Notes: generated by a model from the sequence alone, not told the origin. A stretch of DNA of 64,000 nucleotides from Prevotella sp. (GCA_017471465.1 JAFUTI010000001.1:62001-126000); one strand, 5' to 3'; counted from the first letter of the stretch, positions 1-8,713 are shown. Program-made: numbers and translations.

Positions 1-571
1 TGTAGATAACCTCTTCGGTTGACAGGGCCGTCAGCGCCTTGGGATCCCAGTTCACCATGCGCAGGCCGCGGTAGATGAGTCCTTTGTTATACAAGTCGAC
101 AAAAACCTTGATCACGCTCTCGCTACGCTTCTCGTCCATCGTGAAAGCCGTGCGGTCCCAGTCGCAGCTGGCTCCCAGACGGCGCAACTGCTTGAGGATG
201 ATACCTCCGTGCTCATGAGTCCAGTCCCAGGCGTGCTCCAGGAACTGCTCGCGGGTCAGGTCGCGCTTCCTGATGCCTTCACCTGCCAACTTTTTCACCA
301 CCTTGGCCTCCGTAGCAATAGAGGCGTGGTCGGTGCCAGGCACCCACAGTGCATTCTTGCCCTCCATGCGGGCACGTCGCACGAGAATGTCCTGAATGGT
401 GTTGTTCAGCATGTGGCCCATGTGAAGCACTCCCGTCACATTGGGCGGCGGAATAACGATGGTGTAGGGCTCGCGTCCGTCGGGTTTACTACTGAAGAGC
501 TTGTTGTCCAGCCAATACTGATACCATTTTGATTCAACCTCTTTAGGGTCGTATTTGCTTGCTATTTCCAT
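1..571 (-). CDS. valS: Valyl-tRNA synthetase, N-terminal part (cut by window edge)
   Basis: Charges tRNA-Val with valine in the cytoplasm. Reading the minus strand from the ATG at 571 gives about 190 residues that run off the left edge. The class I signature [13 protein letters not shown] (residues 41-53, ending in the HIGH-type box) is followed by [13 protein letters not shown], which is characteristic of ValRS. The start follows a TAACTTTGC -7 box at 593-601 (minus strand), so the leader is about 15-20 nt. It is divergent from mazG. The catalytic KMSKS loop and anticodon domain lie outside the window. No frameshift is visible in the part seen. Confidence 0.95.
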   Translation of the reverse strand, partial: MEIASKYDPKEVESKWYQYWLDNKLFSSKPDGREPYTIVIPPPNVTGVLHMGHMLNNTIQDILVRRARMEGKNALWVPGTDHASIATEAKVVKKLAGEGIRKRDLTREQFLEHAWDWTHEHGGIILKQLRRLGASCDWDRTAFTMDEKRSESVIKVFVDLYNKGLIYRGLRMVNWDPKALTALSTEEVIY

Positions 572-592
572 ATACCTATTTTAAAAACGGCT

Positions 593-601
593 GCAAAGTT
601 A
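593..601 (-). promoter_or_regulatory. Promoter -7 box for valS
   Basis: TAACTTTGC on the minus strand matches the Bacteroidota -7 consensus TAnnTTTG and lies 22 bases upstream of the valS ATG. Confidence 0.6.
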
Positions 602-641
602 CGCATTTTCCTTGAATTTGCGACAAGATTTTACTAAAAAG

Positions 642-673
642 TTGGTGAAATGAAAATTATTGTTTACCTTTGC
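642..673 (+). promoter_or_regulatory. Promoter of mazG operon
   Basis: TTG at 642-644 and TACCTTTGC at 665-673 are 20 bases apart, an exact fit to the Bacteroidota -33/-7 pattern. The box overlaps a TTG codon at 670, which argues against an upstream start for mazG. Confidence 0.7.
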
Positions 674-705
674 CGTGGAAAAAACGAAATACGAATACTC
701 AGAAA

Positions 706-1560
706 ATGCATACAAGGGAAGAACAGTTGAAGGCTTTCGGACGGTTGCTTGACGTGCTCGACCAGCTACGTGAGAAGTGTCCGTGGGACAAAAAGCAGAC
801 TAACGAGTCGCTGCGTCCAAACACGATTGAGGAGACCTATGAACTCTGTGATGCCTTGATGCGTGACGACCGCAAGAATATCTGCAAGGAATTGGGCGAT
901 GTGCTGATGCATGTGATGTTTTACGCCAAGATTGGTTCCGAAACGGGCGACTTCGATATGGCCGATGTCTGTAATCAGCAGGCCGACAAGCTCATCTTCC
1001 GACATCCGCATATCTACCATCCGTCGCAAGTGGGTGCCGAAGCCCCAAAGCCTCTGCCATTTGGTGAGGATTCCCAGAGCAGAGAGTTTGCAGATGCCAA
1101 GACGTCGGAGCAGGTTCTCCAGAACTGGGAGCAAATAAAGCTGAAAGAGAAGGACGGGAACAAAACCGTCTTGGCAGGTGTCCCCGCATCGCTACCCTCA
1201 CTCATCAAGGCATACCGGATACAGGACAAAGCTCGCAATGTGGGGTTCGACTGGGAGAAAAAAGAGGATGTATGGCCAAAGGTGCATGAAGAGCTGGAAG
1301 AGCTGGAAATGGAACTGAAAAAGGGCGATAAGGAGCTGTCAACCAGCGAGCTTGGTGATTTTCTTTTTGCGGTTATTAATGCTGCCCGCCTTTATAAGTT
1401 GAATCCTGAGAATGCTCTTGAGCGTACAAACCAGAAGTTCATCCGTCGCTTCAATTACATTGAAGAACACAGCATCCGTTCCGGTCGTCCGCTGACAGAG
1501 ATGACGCTTGGGGAAATGGATGCTTTGTGGAACGAAGCGAAGAAGATAGAAGAACAATAA
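706..1560 (+). CDS. mazG: Nucleoside triphosphate pyrophosphohydrolase MazG
   Basis: Hydrolyses (d)NTPs to the monophosphate and pyrophosphate; in other bacteria it sanitises the nucleotide pool and affects starvation responses. The protein has 284 residues and two MazG repeats. The N-terminal one carries the metal-binding EETYE (residues 42-46) and KELGD (61-65). The C-terminal one carries HEELEELEMEL and ELGDFLFAVIN. The size is close to E. coli MazG (263 aa). The ATG at 706 was chosen because the alternative TTG at 670 lies inside the promoter. The lipoprotein gene follows 17 bp downstream and rnz after that, so the three probably form one transcript. Confidence 0.93.
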   Translation: MHTREEQLKAFGRLLDVLDQLREKCPWDKKQTNESLRPNTIEETYELCDALMRDDRKNICKELGDVLMHVMFYAKIGSETGDFDMADVCNQQADKLIFRHPHIYHPSQVGAEAPKPLPFGEDSQSREFADAKTSEQVLQNWEQIKLKEKDGNKTVLAGVPASLPSLIKAYRIQDKARNVGFDWEKKEDVWPKVHEELEELEMELKKGDKELSTSELGDFLFAVINAARLYKLNPENALERTNQKFIRRFNYIEEHSIRSGRPLTEMTLGEMDALWNEAKKIEEQ

Positions 1561-1577
1561 AGAAGAAAGGAAAGAAT

Positions 1578-2243
1578 ATGATGAAGAGAATTGTGTCTTT
1601 TGTTTTTGCCCTGGCCATTTTTTCAATGGTTGGATGTGGTGGTAAACGCTCACAGTCGGCAGCTAACGAAGAACCGGACTCAACGGTAGCCTTTGTGCTT
1701 AATTCCGATTCCTTGGTATATGGAATCTGTGGTGACGGCACGGCTATGAATACGTTGCAGTTAATAACTGATGTCGGTGACACTCTGACGCTGAGTATTG
1801 ACGAAGCCAACAACAATGGATTGTGCTTTGGCGGCTTTCAGAGCGGCGACCGTATGGCTGTGATGCTCAAGGATGAGGCAACAGCCAAGTCGGTTATCAA
1901 CCAGTCTGCTTTGTTAGGTGATTGGGTGATGCCAAATCCGTTGGACGGCAGTTCGGAAATGGGTATCCGTATCAAGGAAGGTGGTATTGCCGAGAGTATT
2001 GACCAGCCGACATTGATCTATCGGTCGTGGAGACTCTGTAATGGCAAGCTGGAGATTGTTGCCATTCGTGAGGGCGGCGGCGACGAAGAGGAAGTCAATC
2101 TCTATGATATTGTCGCACTTGGTCCGGACACGCTAGTGTACAAGGATTCTGAAGACACTTTCGAGTACACCCGATACAGGCAGAGAGAAAACAAGGAAGT
2201 CATCAGACTTGAAAGCGCTTCTGATGATGATATGATGATTTGA
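1578..2243 (+). CDS. Lipoprotein, lipocalin-like
   Basis: Predicted outer-membrane or periplasmic lipoprotein of 221 residues. A type II signal peptide is clear: MMKRIVSFVFALAIFSMVGCGG, with the lipobox cysteine at residue 19. The mature part contains GDWVMPNPLDGSSEMGI, then alternating beta-strand-like stretches with WRLCNGKLEI and DTFEYTR. This pattern resembles the small lipocalin-like domains common in Bacteroidales, but that is inference. The start follows an A/G-rich stretch and preserves the signal peptide. It lies between mazG and rnz in the same orientation, 17 bp and 7 bp away, without functional connection that I can see. Confidence 0.75.
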   Translation: MMKRIVSFVFALAIFSMVGCGGKRSQSAANEEPDSTVAFVLNSDSLVYGICGDGTAMNTLQLITDVGDTLTLSIDEANNNGLCFGGFQSGDRMAVMLKDEATAKSVINQSALLGDWVMPNPLDGSSEMGIRIKEGGIAESIDQPTLIYRSWRLCNGKLEIVAIREGGGDEEEVNLYDIVALGPDTLVYKDSEDTFEYTRYRQRENKEVIRLESASDDDMMI

Positions 2244-2250
2244 TAGCAGC

Positions 2251-3165
2251 TTGGAACCGTTCAGAGTACATGTCTTGGGATGCGGAAGCGCGTTACCTAC
2301 GCTTCGCCATTATCCGTCAGCTCAGATAGTTGAACTGCGTGATAAATTGTTTATGGTGGATTGTGGCGAGGGTGCTCAGTTGCAGTTGCGCCGGCTGCGT
2401 GTGCATTTCTCTAAAATAGGTCATGTGTTTATCTCTCACCTGCATGGTGACCATTGCTTCGGTCTGATAGGCATGATTTCTACCTTCGGTCTCTTGGGAC
2501 GTACGGCAAAGCTGCATATCCACGCCAACGAGCAGCTTGAAGAGATGCTGAACAGTCAGATGGCATTGTTCTGCCGTGACCTGGGCTATGAGGTTGTCTT
2601 TCACTCCATTGACGCTTCGCGCCAAGATGTCATCTACGAGGATCGGTCGCTGACGGTTGAGACAATACCTCTGTGTCATCGTATGCCCACTTGTGGGTTT
2701 CTGTTTCGTGAGAAACCTTCTCTGCCACATATCCGTCGTGATATGCTAGACTTCTATCAGATTCCTGTATCCCAGATTCAGAATATCAAGAACGGTGCCG
2801 ACTGGACGACAGCTGAGGGTGAGGTGGTGCCAAACTCGCGGCTGGTGTTGCCTGCCGATCCGGTCCGTAGCTATGCTTATTGCAGCGATACGCGATATAT
2901 TCCCCAGCTGCATGAGATGTTGAAGGGTGTCAGTACGCTTTATCATGAGAGCACCTACGGCGACGACAACTTGACGATGGCCGAGAAATACTATCACTCT
3001 ACGGCTCGGCAGGCGGCGATGGTGGCTCGTGATGCCGGAGCCGGACAGCTCGTTCTGGGCCATTACAGCTCACGTTACGATGATGAGCAGGTCCTGCTGC
3101 AACAGGCCCGTGAAGTGTTCCCCAATGCCAGATTGGCTAACGAGATGGACGTCATTAACGTCTAA
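2251..3165 (+). CDS. rnz: Ribonuclease Z
   Basis: Endonuclease of the metallo-beta-lactamase fold that trims the 3' end of pre-tRNAs. The 304-residue length fits the short RNase Z form. The metal-binding HLHGDH motif is at residues 63-68. CGEGAQLQLRR near the N-terminus and the distal YHESTY and LVLGHYSSRY blocks (a metal-binding histidine in GHYSSRY) are typical of the family. Translation appears to start at TTG 2251, 7 bp after the upstream stop. No ATG precedes the conserved FRVHVLGCGSA start, so the rare start is well supported. Confidence 0.93.
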   Translation: MEPFRVHVLGCGSALPTLRHYPSAQIVELRDKLFMVDCGEGAQLQLRRLRVHFSKIGHVFISHLHGDHCFGLIGMISTFGLLGRTAKLHIHANEQLEEMLNSQMALFCRDLGYEVVFHSIDASRQDVIYEDRSLTVETIPLCHRMPTCGFLFREKPSLPHIRRDMLDFYQIPVSQIQNIKNGADWTTAEGEVVPNSRLVLPADPVRSYAYCSDTRYIPQLHEMLKGVSTLYHESTYGDDNLTMAEKYYHSTARQAAMVARDAGAGQLVLGHYSSRYDDEQVLLQQAREVFPNARLANEMDVINV

Positions 3166-3199
3166 AAATCGCTTATTGTTGAATTTTTCCGTCTGAAAA

Positions 3200-3232
3200 T
3201 TTGGAACTTTCAAGAGAAATCCGTATATTTGC
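3200..3232 (+). promoter_or_regulatory. Promoter of the envelope/sigma-factor cluster
   Basis: TTTG at 3200-3203 and TATATTTGC at 3224-3232 are separated by 20 bases, 20 bp upstream of the next ATG at 3252. Confidence 0.7.
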
Positions 3233-3251
3233 ACCAAATATTACGTAATAT

Positions 3252-3563
3252 ATGACAAAAAGACTACTCATATTATCTTTTGCTGCGCTTTTGATGGCTG
3301 TCGCTCCTTCGGCTATTTCCGCTTCTGAGATGGAATTGGCTGCTGTGGAACAGGAAGAGGCGCCCGTTAGTGTTAGCGTGACCGGTCAGACGGTTCTCGT
3401 AGCCGGTGCACAGGGCGAGACGCTAGAGGTGGTTTCGCTTACAGGACGGCAGTTGCTGACGATTAAGATTGACAGTCCTGCGCAACGTGTGGAATTAAAC
3501 ATTCCAAGAGGGTGTTATATTCTGAAAGTAGGCAAGGTGGTAAGAAAAATCCAGGTGCGCTAG
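3252..3563 (+). CDS. Small secreted protein with C-terminal sorting-like tail
   Basis: Exported protein of 103 residues with a Sec signal peptide (MTKRLLILSFAALLMAVAPSAISA). It is followed by an acidic linker and a compact beta-rich end, with VVSLTGRQLL and then RGCYILKVGKVVRKIQV. That ending resembles the C-terminal tails of type IX-secreted proteins and the stand-alone domains seen in Prevotella secreted proteins; no enzyme domain fits. A good promoter lies just upstream. The next gene appears to begin inside its 3' end, an overlap of 52 nt in another frame, which suggests translational coupling to the L,D-transpeptidase. The function is unknown. Confidence 0.72.
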   Translation: MTKRLLILSFAALLMAVAPSAISASEMELAAVEQEEAPVSVSVTGQTVLVAGAQGETLEVVSLTGRQLLTIKIDSPAQRVELNIPRGCYILKVGKVVRKIQVR

Positions 3564-5110
3564 GCTTTGCGTTACTCGTATTTTTCTCCTCGCTGGTTCT
3601 GGGATGTACAAATTCATCATCTCTTAATCATCAGCATCTTTCTTTAGACGATTTCAATGACATCAAAGTAGACAACTATGCTCTGAGTCCTCTGTTGTTC
3701 CAGGAGGAATTAGAGCGATTGTGCAAGAAAAACACAGGTAATTATACCGTTAACAAGTTTATACATCGCCATTACGAAAATGGTGGTGTTCCCGTGTGGG
3801 TCGATAAGTGGGGGGTTGATTCGCGTGCCGACACCTTGGTGGCAATCCTCGAAAGCGAATCAGCCGAAATGGGTTTTCGTCCCAGCGTGTTTCATATTGC
3901 CGACATAAAGACTGATTTAGACAGGGTGCGTACGCTCAATTTCGGCTCCGATAATGATGTGACGAGCGTGCTGGCCCGTCTGGAATACAATCTGAACAGT
4001 GCTTTTCTGACTTATGCCGCAGGACAGCGATATGGTTTTGTGAATCCTATTGTCGTTCTGAATCGCTACGATGTGCGAGAGGCTGATTCCACGGGACGTC
4101 ACGTCGTCTATCGTCGTCTTTTCGATGTCGATATTGAGAGCCCTACTGACTCTTTCTTTCATGATGCGATGGCGCATGTCGCTACCGACGGCTTAGGCAG
4201 TTTCCTTCGTCAGGCAGAACCAACGACAGAACTGTACAGCCGCCTGCGTCAGATGCTTCACAATACCAATGAAGGCCAGCGTCAGAAAATTTTGGTAAAC
4301 ATGGAGCGTTGCCGCTGGCGCGACAACCTGAACCTTCAGGCGTATCAGAAATATGTTGTCGTCAACGTGCCGGCTTTCCACCTGTGGGCTGTCGGTCCCG
4401 ATTCAGTGATGGATATGCGGGTGGCCTGTGGCGCCGTGAAGACGAAGACGCCGTTGCTGTCGAGTCTTATTTCCTATATGCAGGTGAATCCGGAATGGAT
4501 GATCCCTATGAGTATCATTAATAACGATGTAGCCCGTCACGGAGGTGATTCGGGCTATTTCTCCCGCCATCGTTACTATATTGCCGATCGCAAGACAGGA
4601 AAGCACATCTCGCCGACATCGGTCTCTGCTGCTATGCTTCGCAGCGGTAACTATCGTGTCGTTCAGGAGGGTGGGGCAGGCAACTCGTTGGGCCGCATCG
4701 TCTTCCGTTTTCCCAATAATTTCTCTGTTTACCTCCACGACACTTCCAGCCCTGGCGTTTTCCAGCGCGACGACCGTGCTGTCTCTCACGGCTGTGTACG
4801 CGTGCAGCGTCCATTTGACCTGGCAGTCTTCATGATGGAGGCCGATTCCGATGAATGGCTGCTTGACAAACTGCGCATCTCTATGGGGATGAGGCCAGAG
4901 ACTGACCGCGGACGCGACTATCTGGATCAGCTGCCTCCATCGGTAAAGACGCCGCAACTTGTCAGATCTATCAGGGTGTCGCCTCGCGTACCTATTATTA
5001 TAACCTATTACACCATTTTCTTGACACCTGACGACTCGTTGCGCCATTACCCTGATGTGTATGGCTACGATAATGTCATCAGCGAGATGTTAAAACCTTT
5101 TACCGGATGA
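3512..5110 (+). CDS. L,D-transpeptidase (YkuD domain) lipoprotein
   Basis: Predicted periplasmic enzyme that forms 3-3 peptidoglycan cross-links or anchors proteins to murein. The protein has 532 residues. The lipobox LVLGC near residue 32 gives a lipoprotein. A large scaffold region is followed by the YkuD core, with YQKYVVVNVPAFHLWAV, then YLHDTSSPGVFQ and the catalytic SHGCVRV (Cys428). The architecture resembles the large YcbB/LdtD-like group. No ATG precedes the signal sequence, so I chose GTG 3512, nested 52 nt inside the preceding gene. Its stop overlaps the start of the sigma factor (ATGA), indicating coupled translation. Confidence 0.87.
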   Translation: MLYSESRQGGKKNPGALGFALLVFFSSLVLGCTNSSSLNHQHLSLDDFNDIKVDNYALSPLLFQEELERLCKKNTGNYTVNKFIHRHYENGGVPVWVDKWGVDSRADTLVAILESESAEMGFRPSVFHIADIKTDLDRVRTLNFGSDNDVTSVLARLEYNLNSAFLTYAAGQRYGFVNPIVVLNRYDVREADSTGRHVVYRRLFDVDIESPTDSFFHDAMAHVATDGLGSFLRQAEPTTELYSRLRQMLHNTNEGQRQKILVNMERCRWRDNLNLQAYQKYVVVNVPAFHLWAVGPDSVMDMRVACGAVKTKTPLLSSLISYMQVNPEWMIPMSIINNDVARHGGDSGYFSRHRYYIADRKTGKHISPTSVSAAMLRSGNYRVVQEGGAGNSLGRIVFRFPNNFSVYLHDTSSPGVFQRDDRAVSHGCVRVQRPFDLAVFMMEADSDEWLLDKLRISMGMRPETDRGRDYLDQLPPSVKTPQLVRSIRVSPRVPIIITYYTIFLTPDDSLRHYPDVYGYDNVISEMLKPFTG

Positions 5111-5652
5111 TTGAAGACAAACTTCTCGTAGCGCAACTTGCCAACCCCAAGACGCAGCGTCATGCCTTTGAGACGATGGTGAAGGAATACAGCGAACAGC
5201 TGTATTGGCAAATTCGCCGCTTTGTACTGTCGCATGATGATGCCAACGATGTGTTGCAGAATACCTTCATCAAAGCCTGGCAGGGGTTGGCCTCGTTTCA
5301 TGGCGATTCGAAGTTGCTGACGTGGTTGTCGCGTATAGCCATCAACGAGAGCCTTGATTTCTTGCGTCGGCAAAAGAACATCCTCACCATGAGCACCGAC
5401 GATGCAGAGCTGGGGATAGCCAATACGCTGATGGCCGACGAATATTTCGACGGTGACGAGACAGAGGCACAGCTGCAGGAGGCCATAGCCACGTTGCCGG
5501 AAGTGCAGCGGACGGTCTTCCTGCTCCGCTATTACGACGACATGAAGTATAGCGACATCAGCCGTGCCTTGGGCACCAGCGAGGGTGCTTTGAAAGCGTC
5601 TTACCACATTGCCGTCAAAAAAATAACCGAATTTTTTAAGCAACGGGATTAA
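5107..5652 (+). CDS. ECF-type RNA polymerase sigma factor
   Basis: Alternative sigma factor (sigma-70 family, region 2 plus region 4) of 181 residues. Region 2 shows DANDVLQNTFIKAWQGLASF and WLSRIAINESLDFLRR. Region 4 shows LPEVQRTVFLLRYYDDMKYSDISRALGTS with the helix-turn-helix. Its ATG overlaps the stop of the L,D-transpeptidase by 4 nt. A one-TM protein follows 30 bp downstream and a Spy/CpxP-like protein after it. By analogy with other ECF operons it is likely to direct an envelope-stress regulon including its own operon; no autoregulatory promoter was identified. Confidence 0.92.
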   Translation: MIEDKLLVAQLANPKTQRHAFETMVKEYSEQLYWQIRRFVLSHDDANDVLQNTFIKAWQGLASFHGDSKLLTWLSRIAINESLDFLRRQKNILTMSTDDAELGIANTLMADEYFDGDETEAQLQEAIATLPEVQRTVFLLRYYDDMKYSDISRALGTSEGALKASYHIAVKKITEFFKQRD

Positions 5653-5682
5653 ACCTTTTTCACTCGATAGCGTCAATAAAAT

Positions 5683-6027
5683 ATGATTAACGAAGAACAG
5701 TATATCAAAAGCAAAGTCGGCGGAACAAATCCTTTCCGCGTGCCTGATGGCTATTTCGACAACTTGACTGCCCAGGTTATGCAGCAGTTGCCTGAACGTC
5801 ATCGTCAGAGCTTGGTTGTACGTCTGCGGCCGTGGTTCTACGCTGCCGCCTGCTTCTTGGCGGTGCTGTTTACAGCCGCCGTCTATTTCTATTCTCCCGA
5901 TACAAGTAGTCGTCAGGTTGCTACCAACAGTAATGTGACAGTGTCGGAATCCTATATTGATGAGGCCGCCGATTTTGTGATGGCCGATAATAATGACATC
6001 TATGCTTGTCTAGCTAGCGAATACTAA
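5683..6027 (+). CDS. Single-pass membrane protein, possible anti-sigma factor
   Basis: A 114-residue protein with a hydrophilic N-terminal half containing NPFRVPDGYFDNLTAQVMQQ, one transmembrane segment at about residues 51-70 (WFYAAACFLAVLFTAAVYFY), and an outer acidic tail. The NPF.VP.GYF motif is common in Bacteroidota proteins encoded directly after ECF sigma factors. Position and topology suggest it restrains the sigma factor, although no zinc-binding anti-sigma motif is present. That role is inference only. The next gene starts 9 bp downstream, so the cluster continues. Confidence 0.7.
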   Translation: MINEEQYIKSKVGGTNPFRVPDGYFDNLTAQVMQQLPERHRQSLVVRLRPWFYAAACFLAVLFTAAVYFYSPDTSSRQVATNSNVTVSESYIDEAADFVMADNNDIYACLASEY

Positions 6028-6036
6028 GTAGAGCCT

Positions 6037-6483
6037 ATGAAGAAAATCACAATTCTTTTTCTCTCGTTATTTCTGGCTTTGGCTGTTATGGCTCAAGATG
6101 GCCAGCAGAAACCAGGACAATTTTCGCCGGAGCGGTTCCAGGCCGAGTTGGAACAGTTTATCACACGTGAAGCTTGCTTGACGCCTCAGGAGGCTGCAAA
6201 GTTCTTTCCTATCTATAAGGAGATGCAGGCCAAGCAGCGTGCCATCTTCGAGCGTCAGCGGCAGTTGGGCAAGGTGAAACCTACCGACGAGAAGGGTTGC
6301 GAGAAAGCTATTCGTCAGCGTGATGAATACGACTTGGAACTGAAGCGTATCCAGCAGACGTATCACAACAAATTTCTTAGTGTCCTCTCTGCCTCAAAGC
6401 TGTATGACGTGCTGAAAGCCGAGGACCGTTTCCACCGGCAGATGCTGCGTGGGTGGAGTCACGCCAGACCTAAGAAGCAGTAA
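6037..6483 (+). CDS. Periplasmic Spy/CpxP-like protein
   Basis: Secreted helical protein of 148 residues with signal peptide MKKITILFLSLFLALAVMAQ. The mature part is charged and predicted helical, with CLTPQEAAKFFPIYKEMQ followed by paired R/K/Q-rich helices (RAIFERQRQLGKVKPTDEK). The LT..E..KF.P.Y.E pattern is typical of Bacteroidota relatives of Spy/CpxP/CnrR-like envelope-stress proteins, in which metal or unfolded-protein sensing has been described. As last gene after the sigma factor and membrane protein, it may be a chaperone or sensor of the same response. The gene ends 6 bp before a convergent gene. Confidence 0.75.
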   Translation: MKKITILFLSLFLALAVMAQDGQQKPGQFSPERFQAELEQFITREACLTPQEAAKFFPIYKEMQAKQRAIFERQRQLGKVKPTDEKGCEKAIRQRDEYDLELKRIQQTYHNKFLSVLSASKLYDVLKAEDRFHRQMLRGWSHARPKKQ

Positions 6484-6489
6484 GATGTC

Positions 6490-6915
6490 TTATCTTTGAC
6501 GAACGAATGGCAGAGTTTTAGGTAACTTCTGCCATTTCCCGTTTTTAGGCACCTTCAGCGTACTGCCCTTATCCTGCTGCAAGATGTAAGTGGAATCGTT
6601 CTTCCATGTAAGCGTAGCCGTCAGGTCTTCGCTACCGTAGTCGTTGATAAGGCATAGTTCTGCCTTCGTGTCGTCTTTTATCTTTGCGGCTGTTATTGGC
6701 CAGCAGAAACTGTTGTTCTTCTTGCCGAGGTATCCTGGCAGCTGTCCGTAAAGGTCGTTGCCCGGCACTATGACGGATTCGTCATAGAAGTCTATACGCA
6801 GGAATACCTCGTACTCTGCGTTATACAGATATGCCCTGAATGTCTGCATGTCGTTTTGTGCATGACAGAGGGTGCAAACAATGCCAAGGATAGCTGTGAG
6901 TATTGTTTTTTTCAT
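6490..6915 (-). CDS. Small secreted protein of unknown function
   Basis: Exported protein of 141 residues. The start at 6915 gives a standard signal peptide (MKKTILTAILGIVCTLCHAQ); a longer frame to 7065 would overlap the promoter and lack a signal. The mature part reads like a small beta-barrel or lipocalin-like fold (FRAYLYNAEYEVFLRIDFYD, then LTATLTWKNDSTYIL). A -7 box TATCTTTGT lies at 6940-6948 on the minus strand. It is a single-gene unit, convergent with the Spy-like gene. I do not recognise a characterised family. Confidence 0.7.
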   Translation of the reverse strand: MKKTILTAILGIVCTLCHAQNDMQTFRAYLYNAEYEVFLRIDFYDESVIVPGNDLYGQLPGYLGKKNNSFCWPITAAKIKDDTKAELCLINDYGSEDLTATLTWKNDSTYILQQDKGSTLKVPKNGKWQKLPKTLPFVRQR

Positions 6916-7024
6916 TGTCTTTTGGTTTTTTTTTCGGTGACAAAGATAGTAAATATAAATCAATAAATGAGCAAAAGAGGCAAAAATATATGCCAAAACG
7001 TTCCGCGTTTTTGAAATTTTTAAG

Positions 7025-7033
7025 TATCTTTGC
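7025..7033 (+). promoter_or_regulatory. Promoter -7 box of glycogen synthase
   Basis: TATCTTTGC, 22 bases before the ATG at 7055; no clear TTTG at the expected -33 distance. Confidence 0.55.
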
Positions 7034-7054
7034 AGCCGTTTATAATTATAACGA

Positions 7055-8713
7055 ATGGGAAACAAACATTTAACGCCTGACTATATCTTTGAGTCGAGCT
7101 GGGAAGTCTGTAATAAAGTAGGTGGTATCTATACCGTACTTTCTTCCCGTGCAAAGACGTTGCAAGACAGGATGCAGGACCGCATTATTTTCATCGGTCC
7201 TGATTTTTGGGAAGAGAAGGAAAGCCCCTATTTCAAGGAGGACAAAGCGCTGTTTGCTGAGTGGCAATGGAAAGCCAAGGAAGACGGCCTCCTCGTCAGA
7301 GTGGGACGTTGGACGGTGCCTGGTGAGCCTGTCGCTATCCTTGTCGACTTTCGGCCTTTTTTTGAGCAGAAGAACGATATCTATGCCTGGTTGTGGGAGC
7401 ATTATCAGGTAGACTCTCTCCACGCCTACGGCGACTACGACGAGGCCTCGATGTTCTCGTATGCTGCTGCTTTGGTGGTCGAGAGTTTTTATAACCACTG
7501 CCTGGATGCCCAGAAGCGCGTCGTCTACCACGCCAACGAGTGGATGTGCGGCCTGGGCGCCCTTTATATCAATAACAAGCTGCCTCAGATTGGTACTGTC
7601 TTTACGACTCACGCCACGAGCATCGGCCGTTCTATTGCCGGCAACCAGAAGCCGCTCTACGACTACCTCTTTGCCTACAATGGCGACCAGATGGCCGATG
7701 AGTTGAATATGCAGTCGAAGCACTCTATCGAGAAACAGACGGCCTTCAATGTCGATTGCTTTACGACGGTGAGCGACATTACGGCCCGTGAGTGTGTCGA
7801 GCTGCTCGACAAGCCCGTCGACGTCGTGCTACCCAACGGCTTCGACAACAGCTTTGTCCCCAAGGCTGCAGCGTTCACCCGTAAGCGCAAGGCAGCCCGT
7901 CGCCGTCTGCTTGACGTGGCCAATGCTTTGCTTGGAGAAAAGCTTGACGACGACACGCTGATTATCTCGACCTCAGGACGCTATGAGTTCCGTAACAAGG
8001 GTATCGACGTGTTTGTTGAAGCGATGAATCGCCTGCTGCGCGACAAGGATTTGAAGAAGCCGGTACTGGCATTCATCGAGGTGCCTGGTTGGGTAGGGGA
8101 GCCCCGCAAGGACTTGCAGGAGCGACTCCAGTCAGGACAGGCCTACGACACGCCGCTTGAGGTGCCTCAAGTGACCCATTGGCTCCACAATATGAGTCAC
8201 GACAACGTGTTGAACATGATGAAATACTACGATATGCACAACCGCCACGACGAGCGTGTGAAGGTTATCTTCCTGCCCTGTTATCTTGACGGTTCCGACG
8301 GCATTGTCAATATGACGTATTACGACGTTGTGCTGGGAAACGACCTGTGCGTCTATCCGTCGTACTACGAGCCGTGGGGCTACACGCCGCTTGAGGCTGT
8401 CGCTTTCAAAGTTCCCTGCATCACCACCGACCTCGCCGGCTTTGGCCTGTGGGCCAATGGCGTCTTTGGCCACAACGGTGAACTGGAGGATGGCGTCAAG
8501 GTGATACATCGTACCGATTATAACTATTCCGAGGTGGCTGATGCTATCAAGGATGCCGTCGCCCGATTCTCGGCTATGACGTCCAAGGAGGTGGAGGGCT
8601 GCCGTAAGAAGGCCGACGCCTTGTCGAAGAAGGCCCTGTGGAGTGAGTTCATCAAGTATTATGACGAGGCTTACGACATAGCCCTTCGTAAAGCAGAAGC
8701 ACGAAAACATTAG
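7055..8713 (+). CDS. Glycogen synthase, GT3 family
   Basis: Elongates alpha-1,4-glucan chains from a sugar nucleotide in the cytoplasm. The sequence belongs to the eukaryote-like GT3 type used by Bacteroidota rather than bacterial GlgA (GT5). The N-terminus shows SSWEVCNKVGGIYTVLSSRA, the KVGG-type donor-binding loop. YHANEWMCG and TVFTTHATSIGR follow. The C-terminal domain carries YPSYYEPWGYTPLEAVAFKVP, with the two glutamates of the GT-B retaining site. The protein has 552 residues, usual for bacterial GT3. The glucan phosphorylase gene begins 43 bp downstream, so synthesis and breakdown of storage glucan are linked. Confidence 0.93.
   Translation: MGNKHLTPDYIFESSWEVCNKVGGIYTVLSSRAKTLQDRMQDRIIFIGPDFWEEKESPYFKEDKALFAEWQWKAKEDGLLVRVGRWTVPGEPVAILVDFRPFFEQKNDIYAWLWEHYQVDSLHAYGDYDEASMFSYAAALVVESFYNHCLDAQKRVVYHANEWMCGLGALYINNKLPQIGTVFTTHATSIGRSIAGNQKPLYDYLFAYNGDQMADELNMQSKHSIEKQTAFNVDCFTTVSDITARECVELLDKPVDVVLPNGFDNSFVPKAAAFTRKRKAARRRLLDVANALLGEKLDDDTLIISTSGRYEFRNKGIDVFVEAMNRLLRDKDLKKPVLAFIEVPGWVGEPRKDLQERLQSGQAYDTPLEVPQVTHWLHNMSHDNVLNMMKYYDMHNRHDERVKVIFLPCYLDGSDGIVNMTYYDVVLGNDLCVYPSYYEPWGYTPLEAVAFKVPCITTDLAGFGLWANGVFGHNGELEDGVKVIHRTDYNYSEVADAIKDAVARFSAMTSKEVEGCRKKADALSKKALWSEFIKYYDEAYDIALRKAEARKH

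Noticed and set aside
670-705. Longer start for MazG at TTG 670
   Set aside because: The TTG is part of the TACCTTTGC promoter box, so it would not be transcribed with a usable leader.
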